The notes under the pieces were generated by a model. It ran no database searches. It was not told where the DNA came from and worked only from the letters and a program-made list of their open reading frames with translations. A DNA stretch of 44,745 nucleotides from Staphylococcus simulans (GTDB lineage: Bacteria; Bacillota; Bacilli; Staphylococcales; Staphylococcaceae): positions 1 through 44,745 of the forward strand of contig NZ_PZGG01000016.1 in the NCBI RefSeq assembly GCF_003043455.1, in the 5' to 3' direction. Positions within the stretch are counted from its first letter, which is position 1, and each line of letters opens with the position of its first letter. Of this stretch, positions 33,549 to 42,728 are shown in pieces. The position numbers and the translations under genes were made by a program.

Positions 33549-34850
33549 ATGAGAATGGTGGATTTAATCGATAAGAAAAGGGACGGCAAGGCATTAACGA
33601 CTGAAGAAATTAATTGGATGGTCGAACACTATACGAATGGTGACATCCCAGATTATCAAATGTCGAGTCTTGCGATGGCAATTTATTTCCAAGATATGAA
33701 TGATGAAGAACGTGCTGCTTTAACTATGGCAATGGTACATTCAGGAGATATGATTGATTTATCCAAAATCGAAGGAATCAAAGTCGATAAACACTCTACA
33801 GGCGGTGTAGGTGATACAACGACATTAGTTCTTGTGCCGCTTGTAGCGGCAGTAGGAGTACCGGTTGCGAAGATGAGCGGACGTGGATTAGGACACACAG
33901 GCGGTACGATCGATAAATTAGAAGCGGTTGATGGTTTCCATGTGGAAATCTCAGAAGATGAGTTCATTCGTCTTGTAAATGAAGATAAATTAGCAGTAAT
34001 TGGACAATCAGGTAATTTAACACCTGCCGATAAGAAGATTTATGCATTGCGTGATGTGACAGGCACAGTGAATTCTATACCATTAATCGCATCTTCTATT
34101 ATGAGTAAGAAGATTGCGGCGGGGGCAGATGCGATTGTCTTAGACGTTAAGACAGGTAATGGCGCATTTATGAAAACATTAGATGATGCGAAAGCGTTGG
34201 CACATGCGATGGTTAAAATCGGTAATGATGTCGGCAGACAAACCATGGCGATTATTTCTGACATGAGTCAACCGCTTGGCAACGCTATTGGTAATGCGCT
34301 TGAATTAAAAGAGGCAATCGATACATTGCGTGGTGAAGGCCCAGAAGATTTAACTGAACTTGTAATGACGCTTGGATCTCAAATGGTTGTACTTGGCGGT
34401 AAAGCTGAAACTCTTGATGAAGCACGTACATTGCTTCAAGAAGCGATTGATAGCGGTGCGGCTTTAGATAAATTCCGTACATTCTTAGGCAATCAAGGGG
34501 GTAATACAGAAGTAGTAGATCATCCTGAATTATTACCTCAAGCCAAATACCAAATTGACATTCCAGCTAAATCAAGCGGTGTAGTTACTGAGATTGTAGC
34601 GAATGAAATGGGTATTGCGTCTATGATGTTAGGTGCGGGACGTCAAACGAAAGAAGATGAGATTGACTTAGCTGTCGGTTTAGTTCTGCATAAAAAAGTC
34701 GGAGACAAAGTTGAAGAGGGCGAAAGCCTGATGACAGTTTACAGTAATACGGAATCCATTGATGATGTCAAAGCTAAAATCTATGATAATATTACGATTG
34801 CGCAAACAGGTGAAGCACCGACATTGATTCATACGATGATTACTGAATAA
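33549..34850 (+). CDS. pdp: pyrimidine-nucleoside phosphorylase
   Basis: It splits uridine, thymidine and deoxyuridine with phosphate to the base and (deoxy)ribose 1-phosphate. The 433 residues match the Pdp/DeoA family. The signature [19 protein letters not shown] (about residues 107-125) is complete, and the phosphate-site [13 protein letters not shown] (about 81-93) precedes it. AAGGAGTG lies upstream of the start. The next gene, deoB, begins 35 bases on and uses the product, so the two form a nucleoside salvage operon; deoC and a nucleoside transporter are not in the window. Confidence 0.95.
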   Translation: MRMVDLIDKKRDGKALTTEEINWMVEHYTNGDIPDYQMSSLAMAIYFQDMNDEERAALTMAMVHSGDMIDLSKIEGIKVDKHSTGGVGDTTTLVLVPLVAAVGVPVAKMSGRGLGHTGGTIDKLEAVDGFHVEISEDEFIRLVNEDKLAVIGQSGNLTPADKKIYALRDVTGTVNSIPLIASSIMSKKIAAGADAIVLDVKTGNGAFMKTLDDAKALAHAMVKIGNDVGRQTMAIISDMSQPLGNAIGNALELKEAIDTLRGEGPEDLTELVMTLGSQMVVLGGKAETLDEARTLLQEAIDSGAALDKFRTFLGNQGGNTEVVDHPELLPQAKYQIDIPAKSSGVVTEIVANEMGIASMMLGAGRQTKEDEIDLAVGLVLHKKVGDKVEEGESLMTVYSNTESIDDVKAKIYDNITIAQTGEAPTLIHTMITE

Positions 34851-34885
34851 ACATTTGAAATAAAGAAAGATAGGAGCGAATGAGT

Positions 34886-36079
34886 ATGACAACTCCATTT
34901 AAACGTGTACATTTAATTGTGATGGACTCTGTAGGTATCGGAGAAGGGCCAGATGCGGCCGCATTCAACGATGAAGGCAGTCACACTTTAAAACATACAT
35001 TAGAAGGATTTAAACAAAAATTACCAAATTTAGAACGCTTAGGATTAGGTAATATCGATCACTTACCAGTTGTGAATGAAGTCGAACATCCTGAAGCTTT
35101 TTATACTAAACTCAGTGAAGCTTCTGTTGGTAAAGATACGATGACAGGTCACTGGGAAATTATGGGGCTAAACATTATGCAGCCGTTCAAAGTTTATCCA
35201 GAAGGCTTCCCAGATGAGCTAGTTCAAGAAATTGAAGAGATGACAGGCCGTAAAATAGTTGCGAACCGTCCAGCTTCTGGTACGCAGATTATTGACGAGT
35301 GGGGCGAACATCAAATGAAGACAGGCGATTTAATTGTCTATACTTCAGCTGACCCTGTACTTCAAATTGCGGCACATGAAGATATCATTCCTTTAGAAGA
35401 ACTCTATGATATCTGTGAAAAAGTCCGTGAATTGACGAAAGATCCTAAATATTTAATCGGACGTATTATCGCACGCCCTTATGTGGGTGAACCAGGCAAC
35501 TTCACACGTACGTCAAATCGCCATGATTATGCATTGAAACCATTTGGTCGTACTGTCATGAATGAGTTGAAAGATAATGGTTACGATGTTATTGTCATCG
35601 GTAAAATCAATGATATTTACGATGGTGAAGGTGTAACGAAAGCGGTACGTACAAAAAATAATATGGACGGTATGGATCAACTTGTTGAAGTGGTGAAACA
35701 TGACTTTACTGGACTCAGCTTCTTAAACTTAGTAGATTTCGATGCGTTGTATGGCCATCGTCGTGATAAAGACGGTTATGCACAAGCAATTAAAGAATTT
35801 GATGAACGTTTACCAGAACTCTTTGAAAATCTGCAAGAAGATGATTTAGTCATCATCACTGCAGATCATGGTAACGACCCGATTGCGCCAGGTACAGATC
35901 ATACACGTGAATATATTCCAGTATTGTTCTATAGTCCTAAATTAAAAGATAAAGCACATGAGCTTAGCGGTGACACAACGTTCAGTTCTATCGGTGCGAC
36001 AATCGCAGATAACTTTAATGTACCAATGCCTGAATTCGGACGCAGTTATTTAGCTGAATTAGGTGTTGAAACAGAGTAA
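34886..36079 (+). CDS. deoB: phosphopentomutase
   Basis: It interconverts (deoxy)ribose 1-phosphate and 5-phosphate, continuing the breakdown begun by Pdp. The 397-residue protein belongs to the alkaline phosphatase-like metalloenzymes: [17 protein letters not shown] at the start carries the first metal Asp, TMTGHWEI holds the phosphorylated Thr, and [11 protein letters not shown] and [12 protein letters not shown] near the end carry further metal ligands. I use the ATG at 34886, nine bases after AGGAG; the ATG six bases before is too close to the ribosome site. It ends at a strong terminator. Confidence 0.95.
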   Translation: MTTPFKRVHLIVMDSVGIGEGPDAAAFNDEGSHTLKHTLEGFKQKLPNLERLGLGNIDHLPVVNEVEHPEAFYTKLSEASVGKDTMTGHWEIMGLNIMQPFKVYPEGFPDELVQEIEEMTGRKIVANRPASGTQIIDEWGEHQMKTGDLIVYTSADPVLQIAAHEDIIPLEELYDICEKVRELTKDPKYLIGRIIARPYVGEPGNFTRTSNRHDYALKPFGRTVMNELKDNGYDVIVIGKINDIYDGEGVTKAVRTKNNMDGMDQLVEVVKHDFTGLSFLNLVDFDALYGHRRDKDGYAQAIKEFDERLPELFENLQEDDLVIITADHGNDPIAPGTDHTREYIPVLFYSPKLKDKAHELSGDTTFSSIGATIADNFNVPMPEFGRSYLAELGVETE

Positions 36080-36115
36080 CAGAGGTTAAATAATTAAGTT
36101 TCTATAAATATAAAA

Positions 36116-36155
36116 TAACGTTCTATCCAGAATATTTGGATGGAACGTTATTTTT
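36116..36155 (+). terminator. bidirectional terminator after deoB
   Basis: TAACGTTCTATCC (36116-36128) and GGATGGAACGTTA (36138-36150) form a 13-bp stem with one G-T pair, with TTTTT on the right and AAAA on the left. It serves deoB and the convergent PTS-like gene. Confidence 0.9.
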
Positions 36156-36169
36156 ATAAGTAAATCTAA

Positions 36170-37195
36170 TTATGAATTTGAAGTTCTTCTGTCACCAATA
36201 TGGATTTTCTGATCGCCATCTTTAATCCATCCTGCATTACGACACACTTTATAAAGTAAGTAGCTGACTACTGCAGGTAACGCAATTTGGAAGACACCGA
36301 TTAGTATCCAAGTTTGAAGTGAAGCGCCCATAGTATTGATGGTCATAATTTGTCCGATAAAACCGCTCGTTCCCATTCCAGCGCCCGCTGCATTATTGGT
36401 CATTGGGAAGAGTGTTGTCATGATAGGTGCGACTATTGCGCTTGCGAGTGTCGGTGGAATAAGTATTGCTGGGTTCATTAAGATATTCGGTACTTGAAGC
36501 ATACTTGTACCGATACCGACTGAAATGACACCGCCGACACCATTGTCTTTAAAGCTCGTGACCGCAAAACCGACCATTTGTGCACAACAACCGATTGTTG
36601 CGGCACCTGCAGCTAAACCTGATAAGTCTAACATTAAAGCTAAGGCAGCACTTGAAATTGGAGCTGTTAAAGCTAAACCGAAAATGACTGCGACTAAAAT
36701 GCCCATGATCAATGGACGCTGATCTGTCGCTAGCATAATCATTTTACCGAGTGACACCATAAAGTCATTTAAGAATGGTCCGATAAATTTAGCCACTGCA
36801 CCACCGATAATCAAAGTAAGTAGTGGTGAGATAATAATATCAATTTTAGTTTTAGCCGCATAAAAACGACTTAATTCAGTAGCGATTAATGTGGCAACGA
36901 AGGCACCTACTGCACCGCCGCCAAACTTATCATAGCCGAGTGAACCGACAATGATACAAGAAAAGACAACTAAAGGTTGTGCACCTAAACCATAGGCAAT
37001 GGCACCACCGATTGCGGCACCTGTTAAGCCCATGGCAACTGTGCCGATTTCAGATAAAAAATGTAAATTTAAAACAGGAAACAAAGTTTGTTTACCGATA
37101 GTTTGTAAGATTAAACCGATAATAAGTGAACCGAATAAGCCTAAGGTCATATAACTTAGACCTTGAATAAACCAACGATGTAGAAGTTTTTTCAT
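36170..37195 (-). CDS. PTS_EIIC_2-type membrane protein (third paralogue)
   Basis: This 341-residue polytopic membrane protein is a more distant member of the family of the two tandem genes at 4307-6707. It shares the family outline with ILQTIGKQTLFPVLN, the middle LTAPISSAALALMLDLSGLAAGAATIGC (compare ISPISTAALSMAIGIEGLAAG in paralogue A), and GMGTSGFIGQI in the place of the GGTKESAGFGIIG loop. No phosphotransfer domains are present. The substrate is unknown. The start has GGAGGGTG 9 bases upstream. A TGCTATACT extended -10 lies in its upstream region on the minus strand. Confidence 0.78.
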   Translation of the reverse strand: MKKLLHRWFIQGLSYMTLGLFGSLIIGLILQTIGKQTLFPVLNLHFLSEIGTVAMGLTGAAIGGAIAYGLGAQPLVVFSCIIVGSLGYDKFGGGAVGAFVATLIATELSRFYAAKTKIDIIISPLLTLIIGGAVAKFIGPFLNDFMVSLGKMIMLATDQRPLIMGILVAVIFGLALTAPISSAALALMLDLSGLAAGAATIGCCAQMVGFAVTSFKDNGVGGVISVGIGTSMLQVPNILMNPAILIPPTLASAIVAPIMTTLFPMTNNAAGAGMGTSGFIGQIMTINTMGASLQTWILIGVFQIALPAVVSYLLYKVCRNAGWIKDGDQKIHIGDRRTSNS

Positions 37196-37258
37196 TTAGG
37201 ATTTCACCCTCCAATTATTTGTCATTAGTATAGCATAAAAGCAACTGCAAAAAAGATT

Positions 37259-37273
37259 GTTATTTTGAATAAC
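37259..37273 (-). promoter_or_regulatory. inverted repeat upstream of the third PTS-like gene
   Basis: GTTATT and AATAAC form a perfect 6-3-6 inverted repeat, about 65 bases before the start codon on the minus strand and upstream of the extended -10. It may be an operator. No CodY-like box is seen here, unlike at the other two paralogues. Confidence 0.3.
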
Positions 37274-37399
37274 ACACTATCGTAAAAAGAAATAAACAAA
37301 AGTCTTGTGTTTAAAAAGCAGGTTAAGGAAAGCAAGTTATAATTATAAGATAAGTGGTATATATTATGTATGAGACAATTTAGAACGGGGGATTAAATA

Positions 37400-38269
37400 A
37401 TGGATAAGTTATGGCAACAAAATTTACCGATTTCAGGTATTAAAGATATTGTACCTGTCGCAGGTGGTGACGTGAATGATGCATATCGTATTGACACTGA
37501 AAACAATGAAACATTCTTCTTATTAGTACAACCGAATACTTCTTATGACTTCTATGCGGCAGAAGCAGAAGGGTTGAAAGATTTTGAGTATGCGGAAGTA
37601 ACTGCACCGCGTGTGATTGCGAATGGTGAAATTGATGGAGATGCTTATTTAGTATTAAGTTGGTTAGAAGAAGGTCCGCGCGGCAGCCAAGCAGAACTTG
37701 GTAAATTAGTCGCAAAACTACATGATTTCCATAACCCAGATAAACGCTTCGGATATGACCATCCTTATGAAGGTAGAGATATTTCTTTCAATAATGAATG
37801 GACAGATTCTTGGAAAGAAATCTTTGTGAACCGCAGATTGGACCATTTAAGAGAAGTTGTGGTTGAAAAAGGATTATGGAACGTAGATCAATTGAATAAA
37901 TTTGATAATGTGCGTCAAGTAATTGTGAATGCCTTGGATAATCACAAAAGTAAACCATCGTTATTACATGGTGATTTATGGGGCGGCAACTACATGTTCT
38001 TAGAAAATGGTGAACCTGCACTCTTTGACCCAGCACCGATGTATGGCGACCGTGAATTTGATTTAGGCGCAACAACGACATTCGGCGGTTTCTCTGAAGA
38101 ATTCTATGAAGCTTATGATAAAGCTTATCCTTTAGATGAAGGTGCGTATCAACGTATTGAATTCTATAAATTCTATTTATTATTAGTACACCTAGTGAAA
38201 TTCGGTCCGATGTATGAAGGTAGTGTAGACGCTTCAATGGATAAAATTTTAAGTGATGCTAACTTCTAA
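37400..38269 (+). CDS. fructosamine kinase family protein
   Basis: A 289-residue kinase of the fructosamine-3-kinase family. It shows GGDVNDAYRID in the nucleotide-binding N-lobe (about residues 23-33), the catalytic loop LLHGDLWGGNYMF (about 193-205), and ALFDPAPMYGDREFDLG (about 212-228), where the Asp ligates metal as in aminoglycoside and choline kinases. Bacterial members phosphorylate sugar-amine adducts on proteins or small molecules and so help to remove glycation. The start follows GGGGGATTAAATA. A terminator lies just downstream, so it is a single-gene unit. Confidence 0.88.
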   Translation: MDKLWQQNLPISGIKDIVPVAGGDVNDAYRIDTENNETFFLLVQPNTSYDFYAAEAEGLKDFEYAEVTAPRVIANGEIDGDAYLVLSWLEEGPRGSQAELGKLVAKLHDFHNPDKRFGYDHPYEGRDISFNNEWTDSWKEIFVNRRLDHLREVVVEKGLWNVDQLNKFDNVRQVIVNALDNHKSKPSLLHGDLWGGNYMFLENGEPALFDPAPMYGDREFDLGATTTFGGFSEEFYEAYDKAYPLDEGAYQRIEFYKFYLLLVHLVKFGPMYEGSVDASMDKILSDANF

Positions 38270-38279
38270 ATTTAATATC

Positions 38280-38310
38280 AGCGGCTTACTGACAAAGTAG
38301 GTCGCTTTTT
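38280..38310 (+). terminator. intrinsic terminator after the fructosamine kinase gene
   Basis: AGCGGCTTACT (38280-38290) and AGTAGGTCGCT (38296-38306) form an 11-bp stem with two G-T pairs and a run of T. Confidence 0.85.
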
Positions 38311-38405
38311 ACATATATATCATGTTGGTGGAATTTTACTCCTTTGTCCATTTCAGGCTTAAAAAGTGTTAATTTATAAGTAAGTCTAAAAATGGGGTGA
38401 GAATA

Positions 38406-39836
38406 ATGTCAACTAAGATTAAAGACCTTGAGTTGGAAGCATCAGAGTTAACAAGAACAACACATCAATTAGGGATTCCAGTGATGATTCTATTCGAGGG
38501 CGTTCCTGCAGCAGGGAAAACACGTTTATCTAATGAATTATTACTAACTTTGGATGCGAAATACTCAAGCTTTATCGCTACCGCATCACCGACACCAGAA
38601 AATTTACGTTACCAATTCTTACAAAAGTATTGGAACACATTACCGGGCAAAGGGGATATTAATATTTATTTCCGTAGCTGGTATGCGCATTATATCGACT
38701 ACAAAGTGAATGGTATTAAGCATTTACAATATAAAGATTATCATGTACTGCGTGATCAAATTGATGGTTTTGAAACGATGCTTGAAAATGACCAATATGA
38801 AATCATTAAATTTTATATTGAAATTGATGAACAAAAACGACAAGAACATATCAGACAAACAAAAGAAAATCCGCTTACTAGATGGAAAGCACAAGAATAT
38901 GAAAATGTTATTCCGGATGATATTTATTTAGAAGAAATGCGTAAAATACTTAAAGACCCATCACAAAAAGATTGGAAGATTATTGATTATACGGATGGAG
39001 CAGCGGCGACTATTTTAATGTATGAACACATTATTAAACGTCTAAAAAAAGCTATTAAAGCTTATCATGAACGTGTTCAAACACGTGATGGTTTATTCAC
39101 GAAAGGTTATACCACAGATGTATTTGATAATCCGCTAGAAAAAGTCAGCAAATCAGAGTACAAAACACAAATAGAAAAACTCCAAGCACGTATGTTAGAA
39201 ATTCAATTTGCGTTATATGAACGAAAAATTCCATTAATTTTAGTGTTTGAAGGAATGGATGCGGCAGGTAAAGGCGGCAATATTAAACGTATCCGCGAGA
39301 AATTAGATCCGACTGGTTACGAAGTCAATGCGATCAGTGCACCTACAGATGTTGAACTTGCACATCAATACTTATGGCGCTTTGCGCGTGATATGCCACG
39401 TACAGGACATATTGAACTTTTTGACCGCAGTTGGTATGGCCGTGTACTTGTTGAACGTGTAGAAGGGTTTGCGACAACGGATGAATGGCAACGTGCTTAT
39501 CATGAAATTAATGACTTTGAAAAAATGTGGACAGATGAAGGCGCTATTCTTTTAAAATTTTTCTTAAGTTTAGATAAAGATGTTCAGTTAGAACGCTTTA
39601 AAGCCAGAGAAGAAAATCCAGATAAACAATGGAAGATTACGGATGAAGATTGGCGTAACCGTGAAAAATGGGATTTATATTTAGAGGCGAGTGCTGATAT
39701 GATTCAAAAAACGGATACGAATAATGCACCATGGTATGTCGTACCGGCTGATCATAAGAAAACAGCACGTATTGCGGTATTAAAACGTATTATCAAAACA
39801 TGTGAAACTGCTTTGTGGGGCGTACACCACGATTAA
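38406..39836 (+). CDS. pap: polyphosphate:AMP phosphotransferase (two-domain PPK2, class II)
   Basis: The 476-residue protein contains two PPK2 kinase domains in tandem, the mark of class II enzymes that phosphorylate AMP to ADP with polyphosphate. The N-terminal domain has EGVPAAGKT (residues 31-39) and FRSWYAHYIDYKVNG; the C-terminal domain has EGMDAAGKGGNIKRI (from about 282) and FDRSWYGRVLVERVEGF. The DRSWY aspartate and the Walker residues are complete only in the second domain, so it is probably the active one, as known for this class. I use ATG 38406 after GGGGTGA. The function is energy recovery from polyphosphate; no polyphosphate synthase gene is nearby. Confidence 0.88.
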   Translation: MSTKIKDLELEASELTRTTHQLGIPVMILFEGVPAAGKTRLSNELLLTLDAKYSSFIATASPTPENLRYQFLQKYWNTLPGKGDINIYFRSWYAHYIDYKVNGIKHLQYKDYHVLRDQIDGFETMLENDQYEIIKFYIEIDEQKRQEHIRQTKENPLTRWKAQEYENVIPDDIYLEEMRKILKDPSQKDWKIIDYTDGAAATILMYEHIIKRLKKAIKAYHERVQTRDGLFTKGYTTDVFDNPLEKVSKSEYKTQIEKLQARMLEIQFALYERKIPLILVFEGMDAAGKGGNIKRIREKLDPTGYEVNAISAPTDVELAHQYLWRFARDMPRTGHIELFDRSWYGRVLVERVEGFATTDEWQRAYHEINDFEKMWTDEGAILLKFFLSLDKDVQLERFKAREENPDKQWKITDEDWRNREKWDLYLEASADMIQKTDTNNAPWYVVPADHKKTARIAVLKRIIKTCETALWGVHHD

Positions 39837-39933
39837 AGACTGGTATACTAGTGAGAAGTATATAGAGTTAATTACGGCATATATTGTCAATGGATAGAAA
39901 AGGAACAATGGCAAGAAGGGGGAGAAGAAAATA

Positions 39934-40893
39934 ATGGCGAGAAATTATTCTAGAACCTATTATTTTCATCATGTGGAACATCGCAAAATTCAACAAAGTT
40001 CAAAGAAAACGCTATGGTTATCTTTAATTATTACGTTATTCTTTACACTTGTTGAATTTATAGGAGGCATAGTGTCGAACTCACTGGCACTTTTATCAGA
40101 CTCTTTCCACATGCTCAGTGACGTTTTAGCACTGGGATTATCAATGGTCGCAATTTATTTATCAAGCAGGCAGCCGACTGACCGTTTTACTTATGGCTTT
40201 TTAAGATTTGAAGTCATTGCAGCTTTCTTAAATGGTTTGGCACTTGTAGTGATATCACTGTGGATTTTCTATGAGGCTATTATGCGCATGATTTTCCCGA
40301 GAGAAATTGAAAGTGGACTAATGTTAGTGATTGCGGTAATTGGTTTAATCGTGAATATCGTATTAACTTGGTTACTGTATCACTCTTTAAAATCTGAAGA
40401 TAACATCAACATTCAAAGTGCGTTATGGCATTTCTTTGGCGACTTATTAAACTCAGTGGGTGTTATCTTAGCTGTTATTTTAATTAAATTGACTGGCATT
40501 CAAATGATTGACCCGATTTTAAGTATTGTCATTTCAGCTGTTTTATTGAATGGCGGTTATAAAATCTTGAAGAATGCATGGATGATTTTAATGGAATCTG
40601 TACCAGAAGGTTTGGATGTTGACCAAATCATGGAAGATATGAAGAAAGCGGAACATGTTTTAGATGTACATGAATTCCATTTATGGAGTGTAACTTCTGA
40701 TCAGTATTCATTATCAGCACATGTGGTATTAGATAGTAAAGATAGCCAAGATGCTTATCGCATTATCAACCAATTAGAACAACTGTTAAAAACAAAGTAT
40801 GGCTTGCATCATACAACGTTACAGATTGAACATCTGGATTTGAATCACTTGGATGAGAATTATTTTGAACAATTTGAAGATGAAAAAGCATAA
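39934..40893 (+). CDS. cation diffusion facilitator (CzcD/ZitB-like zinc exporter)
   Basis: A 319-residue membrane protein with six helices and a C-terminal cytoplasmic domain. The metal-site motifs of zinc-type CDF exporters are present: SDSFHMLSDVLAL in the second helix (HxxxD) and ALWHFFGDLLNSVGV in the fifth (HxxxD). The C-terminal domain has VHEFHLWSVTSDQYSLSAHV, typical of the dimer domain. It exchanges Zn(II), perhaps also Co(II), for protons. An N-terminal His pair (FHHVEH) may bind metal. GGGGGAGAAG lies before the start. I see no clear repressor site (such as CzrA) or czrA gene nearby. Confidence 0.9.
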   Translation: MARNYSRTYYFHHVEHRKIQQSSKKTLWLSLIITLFFTLVEFIGGIVSNSLALLSDSFHMLSDVLALGLSMVAIYLSSRQPTDRFTYGFLRFEVIAAFLNGLALVVISLWIFYEAIMRMIFPREIESGLMLVIAVIGLIVNIVLTWLLYHSLKSEDNINIQSALWHFFGDLLNSVGVILAVILIKLTGIQMIDPILSIVISAVLLNGGYKILKNAWMILMESVPEGLDVDQIMEDMKKAEHVLDVHEFHLWSVTSDQYSLSAHVVLDSKDSQDAYRIINQLEQLLKTKYGLHHTTLQIEHLDLNHLDENYFEQFEDEKA

Positions 40894-40897
40894 GTAT

Positions 40898-40954
40898 GTG
40901 TGATTCAATTCTCTTTTGGGTAATATAATAAGTACGGTTATAAAATTCAACCGT
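40898..40954 (+). promoter_or_regulatory. promoter-like region and hairpin before a 35-residue gene
   Basis: TATAAT at 40924-40929 is a good -10 with a poor -35; overlapping it, GTGTGA and GGGTAA (40918-40923) are 14 bases apart and look like a weak sigma-B promoter. ACGGTT (40934-40939) and AACCGT (40949-40954) form a hairpin that would be in the leader, or that ends the CDF gene. Confidence 0.4.
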
Positions 40955-41000
40955 TTGTTTAGTTGATAGAAGACAAAACATAACTAAAGGAGGCTATATT

Positions 41001-41108
41001 ATGGCTGAAGAGAAAAAAGGTTCAATCCAAGGACGCGTAGTAGACGAAACTAAAGAGCAAGCGAAAAAACAAAAAGAAAAATTAGAAAAGAAAAACGAAG
41101 ATAAATAA
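41001..41108 (+). CDS. Lys/Glu-rich 35-residue protein, function unknown
   Basis: A perfect ribosome site AAAGGAGG (40985-40992) precedes an ATG and 35 codons ending in TAA, followed by a strong terminator. The product begins MAEEKKGSIQGRVVDETKEQ and continues with a run of Lys, Glu and Gln; it is highly charged, probably helical, without a membrane segment. I recognise no family; it is faintly like the charged repeats of CsbD-type stress proteins but far shorter. Dedicated promoter, ribosome site and terminator argue that it is a real, well expressed gene. Confidence 0.8.
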   Translation: MAEEKKGSIQGRVVDETKEQAKKQKEKLEKKNEDK

Positions 41109-41110
41109 TA

Positions 41111-41143
41111 AAAAACGGGCAGCCATTAAGGTTGCCCGTTTTT
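41111..41143 (+). terminator. bidirectional terminator after the 35-residue gene
   Basis: CGGGCAGCC (41116-41124) and GGTTGCCCG (41130-41138) form a 9-bp stem with one G-T pair, flanked by AAAAA and TTTTT. It also closes the convergent azoreductase gene. Confidence 0.92.
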
Positions 41144-41149
41144 CTATGA

Positions 41150-41776
41150 TTAAAATTGTTTTGCGAATTGTTCTGCTTGTTGAATTGCATTTAATTTAAT
41201 TTCTTCAGCGTTTTCAGGTTCTGCATTGTGACCTTCAATTGCGATTAAGCTAATATCTGGAACGCCCATGAATGCTAGGATAGTACGGATATAACGATCG
41301 CCTAATTCAAAGTCAGCTGCTGGACCTTCACTGTAGTAGCCACCACGTGATTGGATATGCAATGCTGCTTTGTCTGTTAATAAACCTTGTGGACCTTCAG
41401 CAGTGTATTTGAATGTTTTACCTGCAACTGTAACTGCATCAAAGTAACGTTTGACTGCTGGCGGGAATGATAAGTTCCACATTGGTGTAACGAAAACATA
41501 TTTGTCTGCCGCTACGAATTGATCTACAAGTTCAGTTAAACGGTTAACTTTTTGTTGTTCTGAATCAGTTAATGTGTCACCAGATTGTAATTTGCCCCAA
41601 CCTGAAAATACTTCAGCGTCGATTTCAGGTACATCTTCTTTAAATAAGTCGATATGAACTACTTCATCTTCAGGGTGTTCTGCTTTGTAAGTATCAATAA
41701 AAGATTTTCCGACTGCCATTGAGTTAGAAACCATTTCGTCTAATGGGTGTGCTGTGATATATAAAACTTGTGACAT
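41150..41776 (-). CDS. azoR: FMN-dependent NADH-azoreductase
   Basis: A flavodoxin-like enzyme of 208 residues that reduces azo compounds and quinones with NADH. The N-terminal [20 protein letters not shown] is the FMN phosphate-binding region, [21 protein letters not shown] (about residues 95-115) is the typical AzoR core, and [12 protein letters not shown] (about 141-152) is the second flavin loop. A natural role in quinone or electrophile detoxification is likely. The ribosome site is a weak AAAAAGGATGATT. Its promoter is seen at 41815-41844. Confidence 0.93.
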   Translation of the reverse strand: MSQVLYITAHPLDEMVSNSMAVGKSFIDTYKAEHPEDEVVHIDLFKEDVPEIDAEVFSGWGKLQSGDTLTDSEQQKVNRLTELVDQFVAADKYVFVTPMWNLSFPPAVKRYFDAVTVAGKTFKYTAEGPQGLLTDKAALHIQSRGGYYSEGPAADFELGDRYIRTILAFMGVPDISLIAIEGHNAEPENAEEIKLNAIQQAEQFAKQF

Positions 41777-41814
41777 TAATAATCATCCTTTTTCATGTAA
41801 TTTAAGATATATTT

Positions 41815-41844
41815 ATTATACTAAGTACAATTATTATATGTAAA
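41815..41844 (-). promoter_or_regulatory. azoR promoter
   Basis: On the minus strand TTTACA (41844-41839) and TATAAT (41820-41815) are spaced by 18 bases, a good sigma-A promoter about 40 bases before the start codon. No clear operator is seen. Confidence 0.7.
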
Positions 41845-41978
41845 GGGTAAAGTTTTCACTTTTGAGGCATTGCGTAAAAAGGAAATAAGTAGATTTAGTG
41901 AACAAGCATGTTTAAAGTGGTGCACAATTAAGCATTAGGCGTATAATACTTTTGAAAATTATCCCCAGGGGTGAAGTG

Positions 41979-42284
41979 ATGAAGAATTTAATTATCGGTA
42001 CATTATTATTTTTATTAGTAGTAGGTTCGGGGTTGTATACAATTAAGGCTGAAATGCAAAATGATGCGAAGGCAGCAGCAACACAAAAATATAAAGTTAA
42101 AGGCATAACAACAGAAAAGCAATTGAAAGCATTCTTTAATGATCCAAAGAAAACGGAAGCGCAAAAGTTAGGCGCATATGAGACAGCTGTCGAAAATAAA
42201 GTGATTCCTCGCAGCCCGCATTTTCAAAGTGCAGATGCAGCATATAAAGAATCTATGAAGTTGAAACATCACAATCAACAATAA
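41979..42284 (+). CDS. membrane-anchored or secreted protein of 101 residues, function unknown
   Basis: It begins MKNLIIGTLLFLLVVGSGLYTI, a membrane helix or uncleaved signal segment, followed by a charged, mostly helical region exposed outside, ending in a His/Gln tail. I recognise no family; the middle reads TTEKQLKAFFNDPKKTEAQK. The ATG at 41979 follows GGGGTGAAG; an in-frame ATG at 41952 lies before the ribosome site. TATAAT at 41942-41947 is the probable -10, without a good -35. The gene ends in a 20-bp perfect stem shared with the next gene. Confidence 0.75.
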   Translation: MKNLIIGTLLFLLVVGSGLYTIKAEMQNDAKAAATQKYKVKGITTEKQLKAFFNDPKKTEAQKLGAYETAVENKVIPRSPHFQSADAAYKESMKLKHHNQQ

Positions 42285-42286
42285 AA

Positions 42287-42337
42287 TAAAATCATCATTT
42301 ATAAAGTAAGAGACAGGCTTTATAAATGATGATTTTA
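42287..42337 (+). terminator. bidirectional terminator with a perfect 20-bp stem
   Basis: Positions 42287-42306 pair fully with 42318-42337 around an 11-base loop. The right arm contains the stop codon of the convergent gene, so the two genes share this terminator with no spare DNA. Confidence 0.9.
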
Positions 42338-42574
42338 TGTTAAATGTAGAAAATTTTTGATTTCGTCTAATGAAGGAAGCTGTTCAGTGTAATATTCAAA
42401 GTTTTGAAGTAAAGGTTGATTATCTGACCATTGTTGAATTTGACTCAAGAAAGTACCATTAAAAACTTGGCCATAGAATTGAAGGAAGTTGTCTAAATAG
42501 TTACCCTCTTGCCATACTTTGTACGTACCGATCAGTGCTAATATAAAAACGATTCCTTTAAATAAATTCCACAT
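42335..42574 (-). CDS. small membrane protein of 79 residues, function unknown
   Basis: On the minus strand AAGGAGAAAGACG precedes an ATG. The product starts MWNLFKGIVFILALIGTYKVW, one membrane helix, followed by an aromatic and Gln/Asn-rich region with NYLDNFLQFYGQVF. No family is recognised. It is divergent from srtA. The good ribosome site and clean terminator support a real gene. Confidence 0.75.
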   Translation of the reverse strand: MWNLFKGIVFILALIGTYKVWQEGNYLDNFLQFYGQVFNGTFLSQIQQWSDNQPLLQNFEYYTEQLPSLDEIKNFLHLT

Positions 42575-42674
42575 CGTCTTTCTCCTTGAAAATAGTTTGT
42601 TATCTAATTAATTGTATAACATTTTTATTGTGATTGCTAGTGAGCGCATTGCTCTATATGAATATTGAAAACCA

Positions 42675-42683
42675 TGTTATAAT
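42675..42683 (+). promoter_or_regulatory. extended -10 promoter of srtA
   Basis: TGTTATAAT, an extended -10 element, lies 46 bases before the srtA start. No good -35 is present at the usual distance. Confidence 0.55.
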
Positions 42684-42728
42684 GAATGAAATTCACAGCA
42701 TGAGTCGAACTGAATTAGGAGGTTTACA

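Noticed and set aside
37788..38237. Minus-strand frame of 149 codons
   Set aside because: It is antisense to the fructosamine kinase gene, whose motifs are complete; no start signal.
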